From Rhodanobacter sp. DHG33 (GTDB lineage Bacteria; Pseudomonadota; Gammaproteobacteria; Xanthomonadales; Rhodanobacteraceae), in assembly GCF_014843005.1 (NCBI RefSeq), contig NZ_JACYXM010000001.1, forward strand, positions 186,001-250,000: a DNA stretch of 64,000 bases, written 5' to 3'. Within the stretch, counting starts at the first letter, position 1. Each line of letters opens with the position of its first letter. The notes under the pieces were generated by a model. That model did no database searches. It saw only the letters and a list, made by a program, of their open reading frames with translations, and was not told where the DNA came from. Both the position numbers and the translations under genes were made by a program. Shown here in pieces: positions 46,112-60,370 of the stretch.

Positions 46112-46231
46112 CAGCAGCCAAACGTCTTTCAAAAAAGGCGGGCACCTGCACGGCTGTATCATGAGCATCTATCGCGCATGGCCGACCTCGCCGAGCTGCG
46201 CAGCCCACTCTCATCAGAGGATCCACCGGGC

Positions 46232-46900
46232 ATGGCCTCCGAAGTCCATAACTTCATCCACCTGCTTTTCATCGGCGTCGTGGCGCTGTTCCCGGTGGTG
46301 AACCCCATCGGCACCGCCTTCGTGGTGATGCCCTACCTCTCGCAGCTGGACAAGGCCGGCAAGAAACAGGCCGTAGGCAAGATCACGCTGTACGCTTTCT
46401 GCATCTGCACCGTCACGCTGATCGCCGGCGAGTGGGTGCTGAAGCTGTTCGGCCTGTCCATTCCCGTGGTGCAGCTGGCCGGCGGCATCATGATCTGCAA
46501 GATGGGCTGGGGCTTCCTCACCTCCGACAAGGACGACAGCGCCGACAGCAGCAGCGATGGCGACGTCGCCGCGCCGAAGCACAAGAACATCGACAACCTG
46601 CTGTTCTATCCCCTCACGTTTCCGCTCACCACCGGCGCGGGCACCATCTCGGTGCTGCTGACCCTGAGCGCGCACGGCGCCGACGCCGACCTGCGCCAGC
46701 TGGCGTTCAACATGGCGGCCATCCTGCTCGCCATCGTGGTGATGTGCGTGCTGGTGTACGTGTTCTACCTCAACACCCAGCGCATCGAGCGCTACCTCGG
46801 TTCGCAGGGCGAGAAGATCTTCAACCGGCTGATCGCGTTCTTCATCTTCTGCATCGGCCTGCAGATCGCCGTCGCCGGCCTCAAGGCGCTGTTTGCCTGA
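46232..46900 (+). CDS. MarC/YhgN-family membrane protein
   Basis: This 222-residue inner-membrane protein has six hydrophobic segments with the MarC signatures FPVVNPIGTAFVVMPYL near the N-terminus and PLTFPLTTGAGTISVLL in the second half. A charged cytoplasmic loop (KDDSADSSSDGD) separates the halves. The family's transport substrate is unknown, and a drug-resistance role has been disproved for E. coli MarC. I start at ATG 46232; ATG 46178 is also in frame. Confidence 0.88.
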   Translation: MASEVHNFIHLLFIGVVALFPVVNPIGTAFVVMPYLSQLDKAGKKQAVGKITLYAFCICTVTLIAGEWVLKLFGLSIPVVQLAGGIMICKMGWGFLTSDKDDSADSSSDGDVAAPKHKNIDNLLFYPLTFPLTTGAGTISVLLTLSAHGADADLRQLAFNMAAILLAIVVMCVLVYVFYLNTQRIERYLGSQGEKIFNRLIAFFIFCIGLQIAVAGLKALFA

Positions 46901-47064
46901 GGCTTCGCTTCCCGAGGGGAAGATCAACCAAGGCAATTGCCGATTAACGCGGCACCAGGATCGGTTTTCCGCCCGTCGCCCGCGGAGACAAGGGCGACGA
47001 AAAGAATCGAAACATGCCGGGCACTGTCTCGCCCCGCGCGACAGGCGCAAGCTATACATCCACC

Positions 47065-48447
47065 ATGACCCTGCGCAGCCTGTTCATCGACTTCAACAGC
47101 TACTTCGCCTCCGTGGAGCAGCACGAGACGCCGGAGTTGCGCGGGCGGCCGGTGGGCGTGGCCCCGGTGGCGGCGGAAACCACCAGCCTGATCGCCGCCA
47201 GCTACGAGGCGAAGGCGCACGGCGTTTCGACCGGCACGATGGTGCGCGAGGCACGCGAACGCTGCCCCGGCATCGTCATCGTGGCCGCGCGGCCGCAGCT
47301 GTACGTGCAATGGCACAACACGCTGAAGGAAGCCATCGACCGCGCCATCCCCATCGCCCATGTCGGCTCCATCGACGAGATGGCCTGCGAACTGGTCGGC
47401 CGCCAGCGCCAGCGCGCGGAAGCCGAGCGCATCGCGCGGCAGGTGAAGGAGGAAATCGCCAAGGCCGCGCCCGGCGGCGCGATCCGCTGCTCCATCGGCA
47501 TCGCGCCCAACGACTTCCTCGCCAAGACCGCCTCGGACATGCAGAAGCCCGATGGCCTGGTGGTGATCGAGCAGACCGATCTGCCGCACGCCTTGCACGA
47601 GCTGAAACTGCGCGACCTGTGCGGCATCGGCCCGTCGATGGAGGCGCGCCTCAATGCCGAAGGCATCTTCACCCTGCCGCAGCTCACCGCCGTCTCGAAA
47701 CTGGCGCTGCGCCGCGCCTGGGGCAGCATCGAGGGCGAACGCATGTGGGGCCTGCTGCGCGGCGCGTGGCTGCCCGCCGCCGCGACCACGCGAAGCTCGC
47801 TGGGCCACTCGCATGTGCTCGGCCCCGAACTGCGCACGCCCGAAGGCGCGCTGGCGGTGCTGAAGAAACTGCTGGTGAAAGCCGCCATGCGCCTGCGCCG
47901 CGACCAGTTGCTGGCCGGCGCGATGACGGTGGCCATCCGCTTCGTGGGCTACCAGGACCGCTGGGAAAGCAGCATCAACTTCGACCCCACCGACGACAGC
48001 CGCAACCTGTTGCACCTGCTCGCCGCCATGCTGGACGCCGGCCGCGTGCGCAAGCGCCCGCTGCCCGGCCCCATCCGTGCCGTGCCGCTGTCGGTAAGCG
48101 TCACCCTGATGCGCCTCGCCGAACGCACGCAGACCAGCGGCTCGCTGTTCGCAGCCACCCGCGACACGCGCAGGGTCGACACCGTGGTGGACCGCATCAA
48201 CACGAAATACGGCCTCAACAAGGTCTACTTCGGCGGCATGCAGGCCGCGCTGATGCACGACGCCGCGCCCATGCGCATTCCGTTCAACCGCATCCCCGAC
48301 GGCGACAGCGAGCAGGAGGCGGGCCTCGACCCGCTATGGCTGCAGTCGCTCAACCGGTTCAAGGCAATAGCGGAAGGGGAGCATCGGCGCAGGGAGAAAG
48401 AGCGCAGCGATACGCACGGCGGAAAGCCACCGCCGGATCGCGGCTGA
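47065..48447 (+). CDS. Y-family DNA polymerase (DinB/UmuC-like)
   Basis: This 460-residue translesion polymerase has the palm motifs FIDFNSYFASVEQ (first metal Asp) and HVGSIDEMACEL (Asp-Glu pair), a steric-gate region, CSIGIAPNDFLAKTAS, and the helix-hairpin-helix LRDLCGIGPSMEARL, followed by a little-finger domain. It lacks a clear C-terminal clamp-binding QLxLF motif; the tail is basic and Asp/Glu/Arg-rich. I start at ATG 47065. I see no LexA-type dyad just upstream, so SOS control is not evident. Confidence 0.9.
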   Translation: MTLRSLFIDFNSYFASVEQHETPELRGRPVGVAPVAAETTSLIAASYEAKAHGVSTGTMVREARERCPGIVIVAARPQLYVQWHNTLKEAIDRAIPIAHVGSIDEMACELVGRQRQRAEAERIARQVKEEIAKAAPGGAIRCSIGIAPNDFLAKTASDMQKPDGLVVIEQTDLPHALHELKLRDLCGIGPSMEARLNAEGIFTLPQLTAVSKLALRRAWGSIEGERMWGLLRGAWLPAAATTRSSLGHSHVLGPELRTPEGALAVLKKLLVKAAMRLRRDQLLAGAMTVAIRFVGYQDRWESSINFDPTDDSRNLLHLLAAMLDAGRVRKRPLPGPIRAVPLSVSVTLMRLAERTQTSGSLFAATRDTRRVDTVVDRINTKYGLNKVYFGGMQAALMHDAAPMRIPFNRIPDGDSEQEAGLDPLWLQSLNRFKAIAEGEHRRREKERSDTHGGKPPPDRG

Positions 48448-48673
48448 CCGCATGCCGGCATCGGTCCGTCTTCGACCCGAAGCGGACATTGGCATGCCGG
48501 CGATGGCGCTCGTACTGCTCGTCCAGCGACTCCCGTCGGCAGAAATCCGCGCGACCTTTAAACCGTTCGTTCGCATGAGGCATCTCTGTTCATACCGCCC
48601 CTTACGGGTACTTTCGTGGGGTTGGCCTTCCGCACGCGCCAAGCCAGCTGCTCCTGCCGACAAAGGATGCGCC

Positions 48674-49564
48674 ATGTTCGTGAACCGATTCATCCAGGCT
48701 GCGTTTCTGCTCTTCTGTCTGAGTGCGCCCCTCGCGATGGGCCAGACCACGGACATCAAGGTCGACGTAGGCGGAAATCAATTGAATTTCCACGTCGTGA
48801 AAGGACAGGGCATGCCCATCCTGTTCGAAGCAGGCGGCGGCGACGATTCGACTGTCTGGAACGGCATTCTGCCGTCACTGGCAGACATCACACATGCCAC
48901 ATTGATTGCCTATGACAGGCCGGGATTCGGAAAGAGCGGACTCGACAAAAAAAGGCACGGCATCGTCAACGGCATAAATGACCTCGAAAAAGGCCTCAAG
49001 GCACTGGGCTACGATGGAAACATCATGGTGGTTGCGCATTCGCTAGGCGGGCTTTACGCCGAGCTGTATGCCGCAAGACATCCCGACAGGGTGAAATCGA
49101 TGGTTTTGATCGATGCGACGGAAAGTTGCTTCTTGACCCCCGAAGAGCTGGATATCACCGAGCGGACCTACAAGGGGCAAATGGATGATTTCAAGGCTCA
49201 CAGACCGGGTGTGTACTACTTGCTGAGCGATTACCGGTCCATGGCCGACGTGATGCAGAAAGTCGCGTTCCCCTCTTCCATCCCGGTGGTCGACATCGTT
49301 TCAGAGCACCCTCCATTCCCAAGCGAGGCCGAAAGGCAGCATTGGGAGAATTGTCACCGACAATTCGCGGGCGCTTCCGCAAACCGCGAAGGCATTCTCG
49401 CGGTGGGGACCGGCCACTATATTTTCCATGACAACCCCACTCTGGTTATCAATGCGATCGTCAAAGCCTATGCCGATACGTTGAACACCGAGCAACGCTC
49501 CTCACTGCTTGAGCGCAGCTTGTCTTTCAACATAAAAGAGGCCAATCAGAAGGCAAAGCCGTAA
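48674..49564 (+). CDS. Exported alpha/beta hydrolase
   Basis: This 296-residue protein has a signal peptide ending near PLAMGQ. The fold is shown by the oxyanion region FEAGGGDD, DRPGFGKS, the nucleophile elbow VVAHSLGGL with Ser123, an Asp in VVDIVSEH, and the C-terminal His in GTGHYIFHDNP. ATG 48674 has AAGGA six bases ahead. Visibly more A/T-rich codon choice than its neighbours, including a run of seven A, suggests later acquisition. Substrate unknown; it is a paralogue in fold of the hydrolase 250 bp downstream. Confidence 0.86.
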   Translation: MFVNRFIQAAFLLFCLSAPLAMGQTTDIKVDVGGNQLNFHVVKGQGMPILFEAGGGDDSTVWNGILPSLADITHATLIAYDRPGFGKSGLDKKRHGIVNGINDLEKGLKALGYDGNIMVVAHSLGGLYAELYAARHPDRVKSMVLIDATESCFLTPEELDITERTYKGQMDDFKAHRPGVYYLLSDYRSMADVMQKVAFPSSIPVVDIVSEHPPFPSEAERQHWENCHRQFAGASANREGILAVGTGHYIFHDNPTLVINAIVKAYADTLNTEQRSSLLERSLSFNIKEANQKAKP

Positions 49565-49756
49565 ACCACCGCCCGTTTCGATCCAAAGCGGCCTTCTGGC
49601 GTTACGCGAACAGTTGGCGTTAGGCACGGATACCCTGGTGTATGCAACGGATTACCGCATGCGTCGGGCGTTTTCGCGTCTGCCATGTTGTTGGAGCTCG
49701 GCATGCCAGCGGACAGATGGCGCATCCCCGCCCGCCAGCTTCGGTACGCGCATATA

Positions 49757-49804
49757 TTGACTACACGTGTAGCCATGCGATAGCCTGGCTACACGTGTAG
49801 TCAA
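49757..49804. promoter_or_regulatory. Duplicated BlaI/MecI/CopY-type operator
   Basis: TTGACTACACGTGTAGCCA (49757-49775) and its exact reverse complement (49786-49804) flank a 10-bp spacer. Each arm contains the self-complementary CTACACGTGTAG, so two dyads with the TACA-NN-TGTA core lie 28 bp apart. TTGACT could also serve as a -35 box. The second dyad touches the ribosome site AAGGAG of the hydrolase at 49815. The TACA-NN-TGTA core is what BlaI/MecI/CopY repressors bind. Confidence 0.75.
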
Positions 49805-49814
49805 GGAGCGCAAA

Positions 49815-50963
49815 ATGCAGACCGCGATGAGCAGGGCGTGGGTAGCAGCCGTCTTGGGTATGGGCTTCATGCAAACTGCAGCCGGGGCTGCAGACTGCTC
49901 GGCCACCGCGTCGACTTTCGAAGCGGAAAGGGCCAGCTATCACCGGCAATTCGTTCCGGTGGCAGAAGGAGTGCGGCTGGAAGTGCTCGATTGGGGCGGA
50001 ACTGGGCGACCACTCGTACTCTTGGCGGGGCTTGGCAATTCGGCGCATGTGTTCGATTCGATTGCCCCGGAATTGGCGCGACATTTTCACGTTTATGGCA
50101 TCACTAGACGCGGCTTCGGAGCATCGTCCGTGCCCAAGAACGGCTATGGCGCCGATCGGCTGGCCGATGATGTCATGGCCGTGGTCAAAGCACTCCATAT
50201 CGATCGCCCCATCCTTGCCGGCCATTCGATCGCCGGCGAGGAATTGAGCGCGATAGGAACACACTATCAAGGCAAAATTGCCGGACTGATCTACCTCGAC
50301 GCCGCGCACGAGTACGCGATCTACGATCCGGCTCGCGGAGCCTATCACCCTGACTTGAGTCATCTGTCCGCGCAGATTTCGCGCATGCACGATGACCCGA
50401 CAGACAAGTCGCAGATGACCAAGCTGTTGAATGAAGTCTCCATGTTGCAACGGAGCCTTGGGAGCGAGCTTGCTGGGGTAGCTGCGGATCACGCCAGCAC
50501 AACGGGGGCTGCGCCTTCCGAACCAACGCCCAAAGAACTGGCCAGTTTCCCGGCGTTTCGTTGTTTCATCTCTGCACAACTCGGGGGAGTCATACCTGAG
50601 GACGAGATACGCCAGACGTTTGCGACAAGCGCCACGGGTGGCGTCGGAGAACAGAAAGCACCGGCGTTCGTTTACAACGCCGTCCTTGAAGGCGAAGAGC
50701 GCTTCCACGCACCCGACGTGCCCATACTCGACATCGTCCCCGTGCCACGCACGTCGGATCTTCCAGTCGGCAGTGACGAGGCGAAGCGTCAAGCAGCGGA
50801 TGCGATGCACACCCGGATGCAGGAGCAAGAGATCGCTACGTTGCAGCATCAACAACCATCGGCAAAGATCGTGCGGATACCGCACGGCCACCACTACGTA
50901 TTCCTGTCCAACCCGGCCGAAGTCGTGAGCGCCATGATCCAGTTCGGGGAGCAGCTGCCCTAG
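49815..50963 (+). CDS. Exported alpha/beta hydrolase under a BlaI-type operator
   Basis: This 382-residue protein starts at ATG 49815, six bases after AAGGAG. A signal peptide ends near AAGAAD. The hydrolase fold shows LVLLAGLGNSAHVF, TRRGFGASS, the nucleophile elbow LAGHSIAGEEL with Ser138, LIYLDAAHEYAIYD and the C-terminal His in IPHGHHYVFLSNP. A long helical lid (residues 180-270) is present. No regulator gene is nearby, so the cognate repressor would be encoded elsewhere. Substrate unknown; an esterase or peptidase role is possible. Confidence 0.86.
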   Translation: MQTAMSRAWVAAVLGMGFMQTAAGAADCSATASTFEAERASYHRQFVPVAEGVRLEVLDWGGTGRPLVLLAGLGNSAHVFDSIAPELARHFHVYGITRRGFGASSVPKNGYGADRLADDVMAVVKALHIDRPILAGHSIAGEELSAIGTHYQGKIAGLIYLDAAHEYAIYDPARGAYHPDLSHLSAQISRMHDDPTDKSQMTKLLNEVSMLQRSLGSELAGVAADHASTTGAAPSEPTPKELASFPAFRCFISAQLGGVIPEDEIRQTFATSATGGVGEQKAPAFVYNAVLEGEERFHAPDVPILDIVPVPRTSDLPVGSDEAKRQAADAMHTRMQEQEIATLQHQQPSAKIVRIPHGHHYVFLSNPAEVVSAMIQFGEQLP

Positions 50964-50990
50964 GTCAACTGGCAGACCCGGGGCTGCAAT

Positions 50991-51182
50991 CAGCGACCTG
51001 CCAGCCGCGGCCGCCAACTCCGCGGCCCTGGCATGGCGGTGCACACCGCCACATCGGCGATCGTGGCCACCGCACGCTCGAGCAGCTGGATGGCCACCTC
51101 GTGCTGGCGCGCCATGCACCAACCCTCGAAGGCAATCGTGCGACGGCCGTGACGCTCCAGCACCAAGCCGGCGATCTGCGCG
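50991..51182 (-). pseudogene. 3' fragment of a methylglyoxal synthase gene
   Basis: The minus strand encodes about 63 residues ending at TGA 50991 that align without a gap with the C-terminal part of the intact gene at 52729: AQIAGLVLERHGRR, ARQHEVAIQLLERAV and ADVAVCTAMP against AQIADLVLERRCHR, ARQHEADIQLLERAV and TDVAVCITTP. The catalytic 5' part is missing, and the last 15 residues have diverged. It is a non-functional duplication remnant. Confidence 0.82.
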
Positions 51183-51291
51183 AGAGGCCCTTCGCTGCAC
51201 GGAGAAGGTGGATCTCGAACCCCCGATTTCGCGAAATCCTCATCTCGGGAGTTTTATGCTGGCCTGGATCGACTACCCGGGGAGGGCTGCC

Positions 51292-52446
51292 ATGTTCAAG
51301 CATTCGGTACTCGTTTTGCTGCTCGCTGCGTTCGCCACGCTTGCCTTTGCGGACAGCCCTCCGAAAGTTCGCCAACCTACGCTCACGCCGCAGTCGAGCG
51401 GCACCACACAGCTGCTGATCGCCGTCAGCCCGGTGAATTCGCGCGTGGTTTGGGCCTCGGGAGCCGGGGGAACCTACGTGGTGACCACCGACGGCGGCAA
51501 CACCTGGAAGTCCGGCGTGGTACCCGGCGCGGAGAATCTGCAGTTCCGCGATGTGCAAGGCGTGAGTGACCGGATCGCCTATCTGTCGTCGGTCGGCGCC
51601 AACACCACCGACTTCAAGATCTACAAAACCGTCGATGGCGGCGCGCACTGGACGGCGGAGTTCACCAACCAGCTCACCAACGCGTTCTACGACTGTTTCG
51701 CCTTCTGGTCGCCCGACCGCGGCCTCGCACACAGCGATTCAGTGAACGGGGTGTTTCCCGATCTGCGCACTTCCGACGGCATCCACTGGCAGTCGATTGC
51801 CGGCCGTATGCCGCCGGCACTCTCTGGCGAAGCCTCGTTTGCATCGAGCGGAACCTGCATCACCACGCAAGGGAGGCAAAATGCGTGGATTGCCACCGGC
51901 GGTTCGACCACCTCGCGCATCCTGGCCACGCGCGACGGCGGCAACACATGGAACGCCTATGCCACCCCGCTCGTCAGCAACGCCAGTGCCGGCGGCTTGA
52001 GCGTGGCTTTCCGCGATGCGCGCAACGGATTTGTCGGCGGCGGCGACCTGTCGAGCAACACCTCAGCCGACGCAGCGATCTCTCACGATGGCGGCGCGAC
52101 CTGGACGCTGACCAACCCGCCGCCGACCCCCGGAGCGGTCTTCTGCGCGGCGTACGTCCAGGGTCTGCGCGATCACCGCTTTTCCGCGTCTGCCAACGAC
52201 GAGGACGATCAAGGTGAAGACCGGAACGGCTATGGCGACCATGGCCCCCGATTCGACCGCACGGTCGTGATCACCGCCGAAACCGCACCCAACTTCAATT
52301 CGGGATCGGCCGCCTGGACTCCCGACGAAGGCCGGACCTGGTATTGGCTGCCCACCGTGAGCGGATACTGGGCCGTCGCTTTCGCGAATCCCAAAGCCGG
52401 ATGGTTCGTCGGCAACAACGGACAGATTCTGAAGATCAGCTTCTGA
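51292..52446 (+). CDS. Exported BNR/Ycf48-like beta-propeller protein
   Basis: This 384-residue protein has a signal peptide (LLLAAFATLAFADS) after ATG 51292, which follows GGAGG. Repeated blades with Asp-box turns are visible: TTDGGNTWKSG, TVDGGAHWTAE, TRDGGNTWNAY, SHDGGATWTLT and TPDEGRTWYWL. GWFVGNNGQILKISF closes the propeller as in Ycf48-like proteins. No sialidase catalytic residues can be assigned, so it may be a binding or assembly protein. It separates the methylglyoxal synthase gene from its 3' fragment. Confidence 0.85.
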   Translation: MFKHSVLVLLLAAFATLAFADSPPKVRQPTLTPQSSGTTQLLIAVSPVNSRVVWASGAGGTYVVTTDGGNTWKSGVVPGAENLQFRDVQGVSDRIAYLSSVGANTTDFKIYKTVDGGAHWTAEFTNQLTNAFYDCFAFWSPDRGLAHSDSVNGVFPDLRTSDGIHWQSIAGRMPPALSGEASFASSGTCITTQGRQNAWIATGGSTTSRILATRDGGNTWNAYATPLVSNASAGGLSVAFRDARNGFVGGGDLSSNTSADAAISHDGGATWTLTNPPPTPGAVFCAAYVQGLRDHRFSASANDEDDQGEDRNGYGDHGPRFDRTVVITAETAPNFNSGSAAWTPDEGRTWYWLPTVSGYWAVAFANPKAGWFVGNNGQILKISF

Positions 52447-52499
52447 GCTTTGGGAAGTCCCAAGCAAAACCGGACTCGCGCAACAGAGAGTCGGCATCA

Positions 52500-52527
52500 G
52501 GGCGATGGTTCGGTTGCACCATCGCCC
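52500..52527. terminator. Hairpin between convergent genes
   Basis: GGGCGATGG and CCATCGCCC form a perfect 9-bp stem around a 10-nt loop between the BNR gene and the convergent methylglyoxal synthase gene. No T-run follows on either strand, so termination here is only probable. The rest of the 280-bp gap shows nothing recognisable. Confidence 0.45.
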
Positions 52528-52728
52528 CTCGCCTCGATTGAACCTACTCCCTAAGGGAGAGGGATTCGCTCACGAAGGCTTTCCTCACGTCAGCGCCACG
52601 GCCGTTTGCACCGACGCGGTCGGCGCGCGTGTGATGGAATCCGCCAAACGGAGAGCTGAATAGAGTTCGGGAACCCCTTCCCCCACTTGCTTTCAGCCTG
52701 CGCGATTCACCCGCAAGCCAAGACGCAA

Positions 52729-53613
52729 TCAACCGCCCACCAGTCGATTCCGCCGCAGCTCCGCCGCCTCGGCCCAGCGCGCCGCCACACGCGGCGTGGT
52801 GATGCATACCGCAACGTCGGTAAGCGTGGTCACTGCACGCTCCAGCAGCTGGATGTCGGCCTCGTGCTGGCGCGCCACGTGCGGGTCCTCGAAGAAGATC
52901 GCGCGATGACAGCGGCGCTCGAGCACCAGATCGGCGATCTGCGCGTCGCCGCCCATCGGGCCGCTCTGATAGCGATCCGCCCACGACTGGCCCTGCGGCC
53001 AGCCGCGGCTCCAGGCCAGTTCGTTGAGACGCTGGCCGGTGGTGCCGGTGGCGACGCGGCGACCGAAGCGCGACAGCGTGTCGAAGTGCTCGGCCGCGTA
53101 GGCCAGCATCGCAGGCTTCATGGCGTCGTGGGCGATCAGGGCAAGCGTCTGCGACTCGAACGCGTGCAGGTCGTCCGCGCCGGGATCGGGTTCCAGCCCC
53201 GCATGCATGCGCTCCAGTTCGATCCAGTCGCGCGCCGAGGCCACGGTGGAGAGGAAGGGCTTGGCATGGATCACGCACTGGCGCTTGAGCGCCACCGCCT
53301 CGGGGAACACCGAGGACGGGTCGACCGGATCGATGAAGTAGATCGCACCGTCCAGCGTGCGTGCATCGCCGTCCATGCCCACCACTTCGGCCACCAGCTT
53401 CATCAGGCCACCGGCACGGCCGTAGGGGTAGCGGCGCAGGGTTGCGTAGTTCGCCAGCAGGCCGGCGCGCATGATCGCGTCGTGGGTGCGACCTACCGCG
53501 TGCAGTTCGAGGCCCAGCTCGCGGATGCCCTGCTCGCAGGCACCCAGCCAGCGGAACAATGCCGCATCGTCGTGGCTGTGGTGCAGCTGGTTGGCGGCAA
53601 GGCCCAGGCGCAT
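52729..53613 (-). CDS. mgsA: Methylglyoxal synthase with an extra degenerate MGS-like domain
   Basis: The C-terminal half (about residues 155-294) is a standard methylglyoxal synthase, which converts dihydroxyacetone phosphate to methylglyoxal: LALIAHDAMK with the catalytic His, VATGTTGQRL, SGPMGGDAQIADL with the catalytic Asp, IFFEDP and RQHEADIQ. The N-terminal 150 residues repeat the same pattern in degenerate form: LGLAANQLHH, AVGRTHDAI, YGRAGGLMKLVAEV, IYFIDPVDPSSVFPEA and KPFLSTVASA, lacking GPMGGD. The protein is thus about twice the normal length of 150. The inactive half may be regulatory. The start is the only ATG at the beginning of homology. Confidence 0.85.
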   Translation of the reverse strand: MRLGLAANQLHHSHDDAALFRWLGACEQGIRELGLELHAVGRTHDAIMRAGLLANYATLRRYPYGRAGGLMKLVAEVVGMDGDARTLDGAIYFIDPVDPSSVFPEAVALKRQCVIHAKPFLSTVASARDWIELERMHAGLEPDPGADDLHAFESQTLALIAHDAMKPAMLAYAAEHFDTLSRFGRRVATGTTGQRLNELAWSRGWPQGQSWADRYQSGPMGGDAQIADLVLERRCHRAIFFEDPHVARQHEADIQLLERAVTTLTDVAVCITTPRVAARWAEAAELRRNRLVGG

Positions 53614-53759
53614 GGGGTTGGTCCTCTCGCTTGCTTCAATCGGGGAAACGCGAAAAGCATACTCGGTCGCGCCTTCTCTTCCGCGTGAGGAAGAGATTCA
53701 CCGAGGCCGACTCGGATTGCCGTGCAGGAGCACGTGAGACGCACTCCTGCACAGCAGCA

Positions 53760-59638
<5,879 letters not shown>

Positions 59639-59718
59639 CTTGCTCACTCGCTGGACGGCAGGGCACGGAAGGCCAGCGACGCCTAGGCGCCGTGCTGGAT
59701 TTCGTGGATTACGGTTCG

Positions 59719-59747
59719 ACTACAACACACTTGCTGCGTCGCGTCAA
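59719..59747 (-). promoter_or_regulatory. Sigma-70-like promoter candidate for gltBD
   Basis: On the minus strand TTGACG (59747-59742) and TGTAGT (59724-59719) are separated by exactly 17 bp, about 80 bp ahead of the gltB start. The -10 box matches four of six consensus bases. Confidence 0.5.
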
Positions 59748-60202
59748 AGACTTCTATACGTCCAAATGAAATTTGCCGTTGCCGCCCCAGGCCGGCGCCC
59801 GCGCCAAGGGAAAGCAGGCCTGGGAAAGCCGGTTCGATGCACTGCGCCGCTTCTTCGCCTTGCGGGGCGAGGCTCGATGTCCGCGAGGACCTTTCGTTTT
59901 GCGATCCCGGCTTGCCTGCGGGCCTTCTCGATCTTTCCGCAATGGGCAAGCCGGTTTCGATCGCCGGCCGGCGCGGCGTTTCTTCGCTGTGCCAGCCCAC
60001 GCCACCGCAAGCTCGACGGCGAGCGGCACGTCCGTGCCGAAGACCGGGGGACAAGATGCCGGATGGCGACGCATCGGAGTGCCCTTCGTCCCCGGGCCAA
60101 TCCGCTCGTGTACGCAAAAGCGAAACAGCGCGGTCACCGTATCGGAAAGCGAGTGAAACCTTTCTGTCGCGGACGTAATGATTTCCTTGTTCGCGCAAAG
60201 GG

Positions 60203-60240
60203 CTAAGAGAAACCTAAGACAAGCCTAAGTGAAGACTAAG
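60203..60240 (+). promoter_or_regulatory. Four CTAAG direct repeats with exact 11-bp period
   Basis: CTAAG starts at 60203, 60214, 60225 and 60236. Direct repeats with one-turn spacing are the usual binding pattern of OmpR/PhoB-family response regulators. They lie 130-168 bp upstream of the TonB receptor whose downstream partner is an acid phosphatase. Confidence 0.6.
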
Positions 60241-60245
60241 AGAAG

Positions 60246-60272
60246 AAAATTGCGCTACGTGGCCGCAATTTT
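60246..60272. promoter_or_regulatory. Perfect 9-9-9 dyad next to the CTAAG array
   Basis: AAAATTGCG and CGCAATTTT flank a 9-bp spacer. With A-rich and T-rich outer ends it could be a second operator or a bidirectional terminator stem; its position six bases after the CTAAG array favours a regulatory role. Confidence 0.5.
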
Positions 60273-60370
60273 CCGCACGAATCGCATCTTCTTTTTGCAG
60301 CACAAATGTCATGAGCAGGGCCCAGCATCCGCGCCGCTGACTACACCTTCATCCTCTCCGGTGCCCACTC

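Larger units (their letters stand above)
59639..60370. other. 730-bp divergent non-coding region, gltB / TonB receptor
   Basis: The region holds a promoter candidate for gltBD (59719-59747), about 400 bp of GC-rich sequence (about 59765-60160) with overlapping open frames in many phases but no protein family, then a sharp change to AT-rich sequence with the CTAAG array (60203-60240) and a dyad (60246-60272). I do not call a gene in it. Confidence 0.6.

Noticed and set aside
49619-49625. GTTAGGC, the core of an integron attC site, after the first hydrolase gene
   Set aside because: No partner RYYYAAC core or stem was found near the end of the preceding gene, and no integrase is present, so a cassette array is not supported.
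50965-51732. 255-codon minus-strand frame across the BNR gene start
   Set aside because: It is out of frame with the mgsA remnant and antisense to the BNR signal peptide; no family resemblance.
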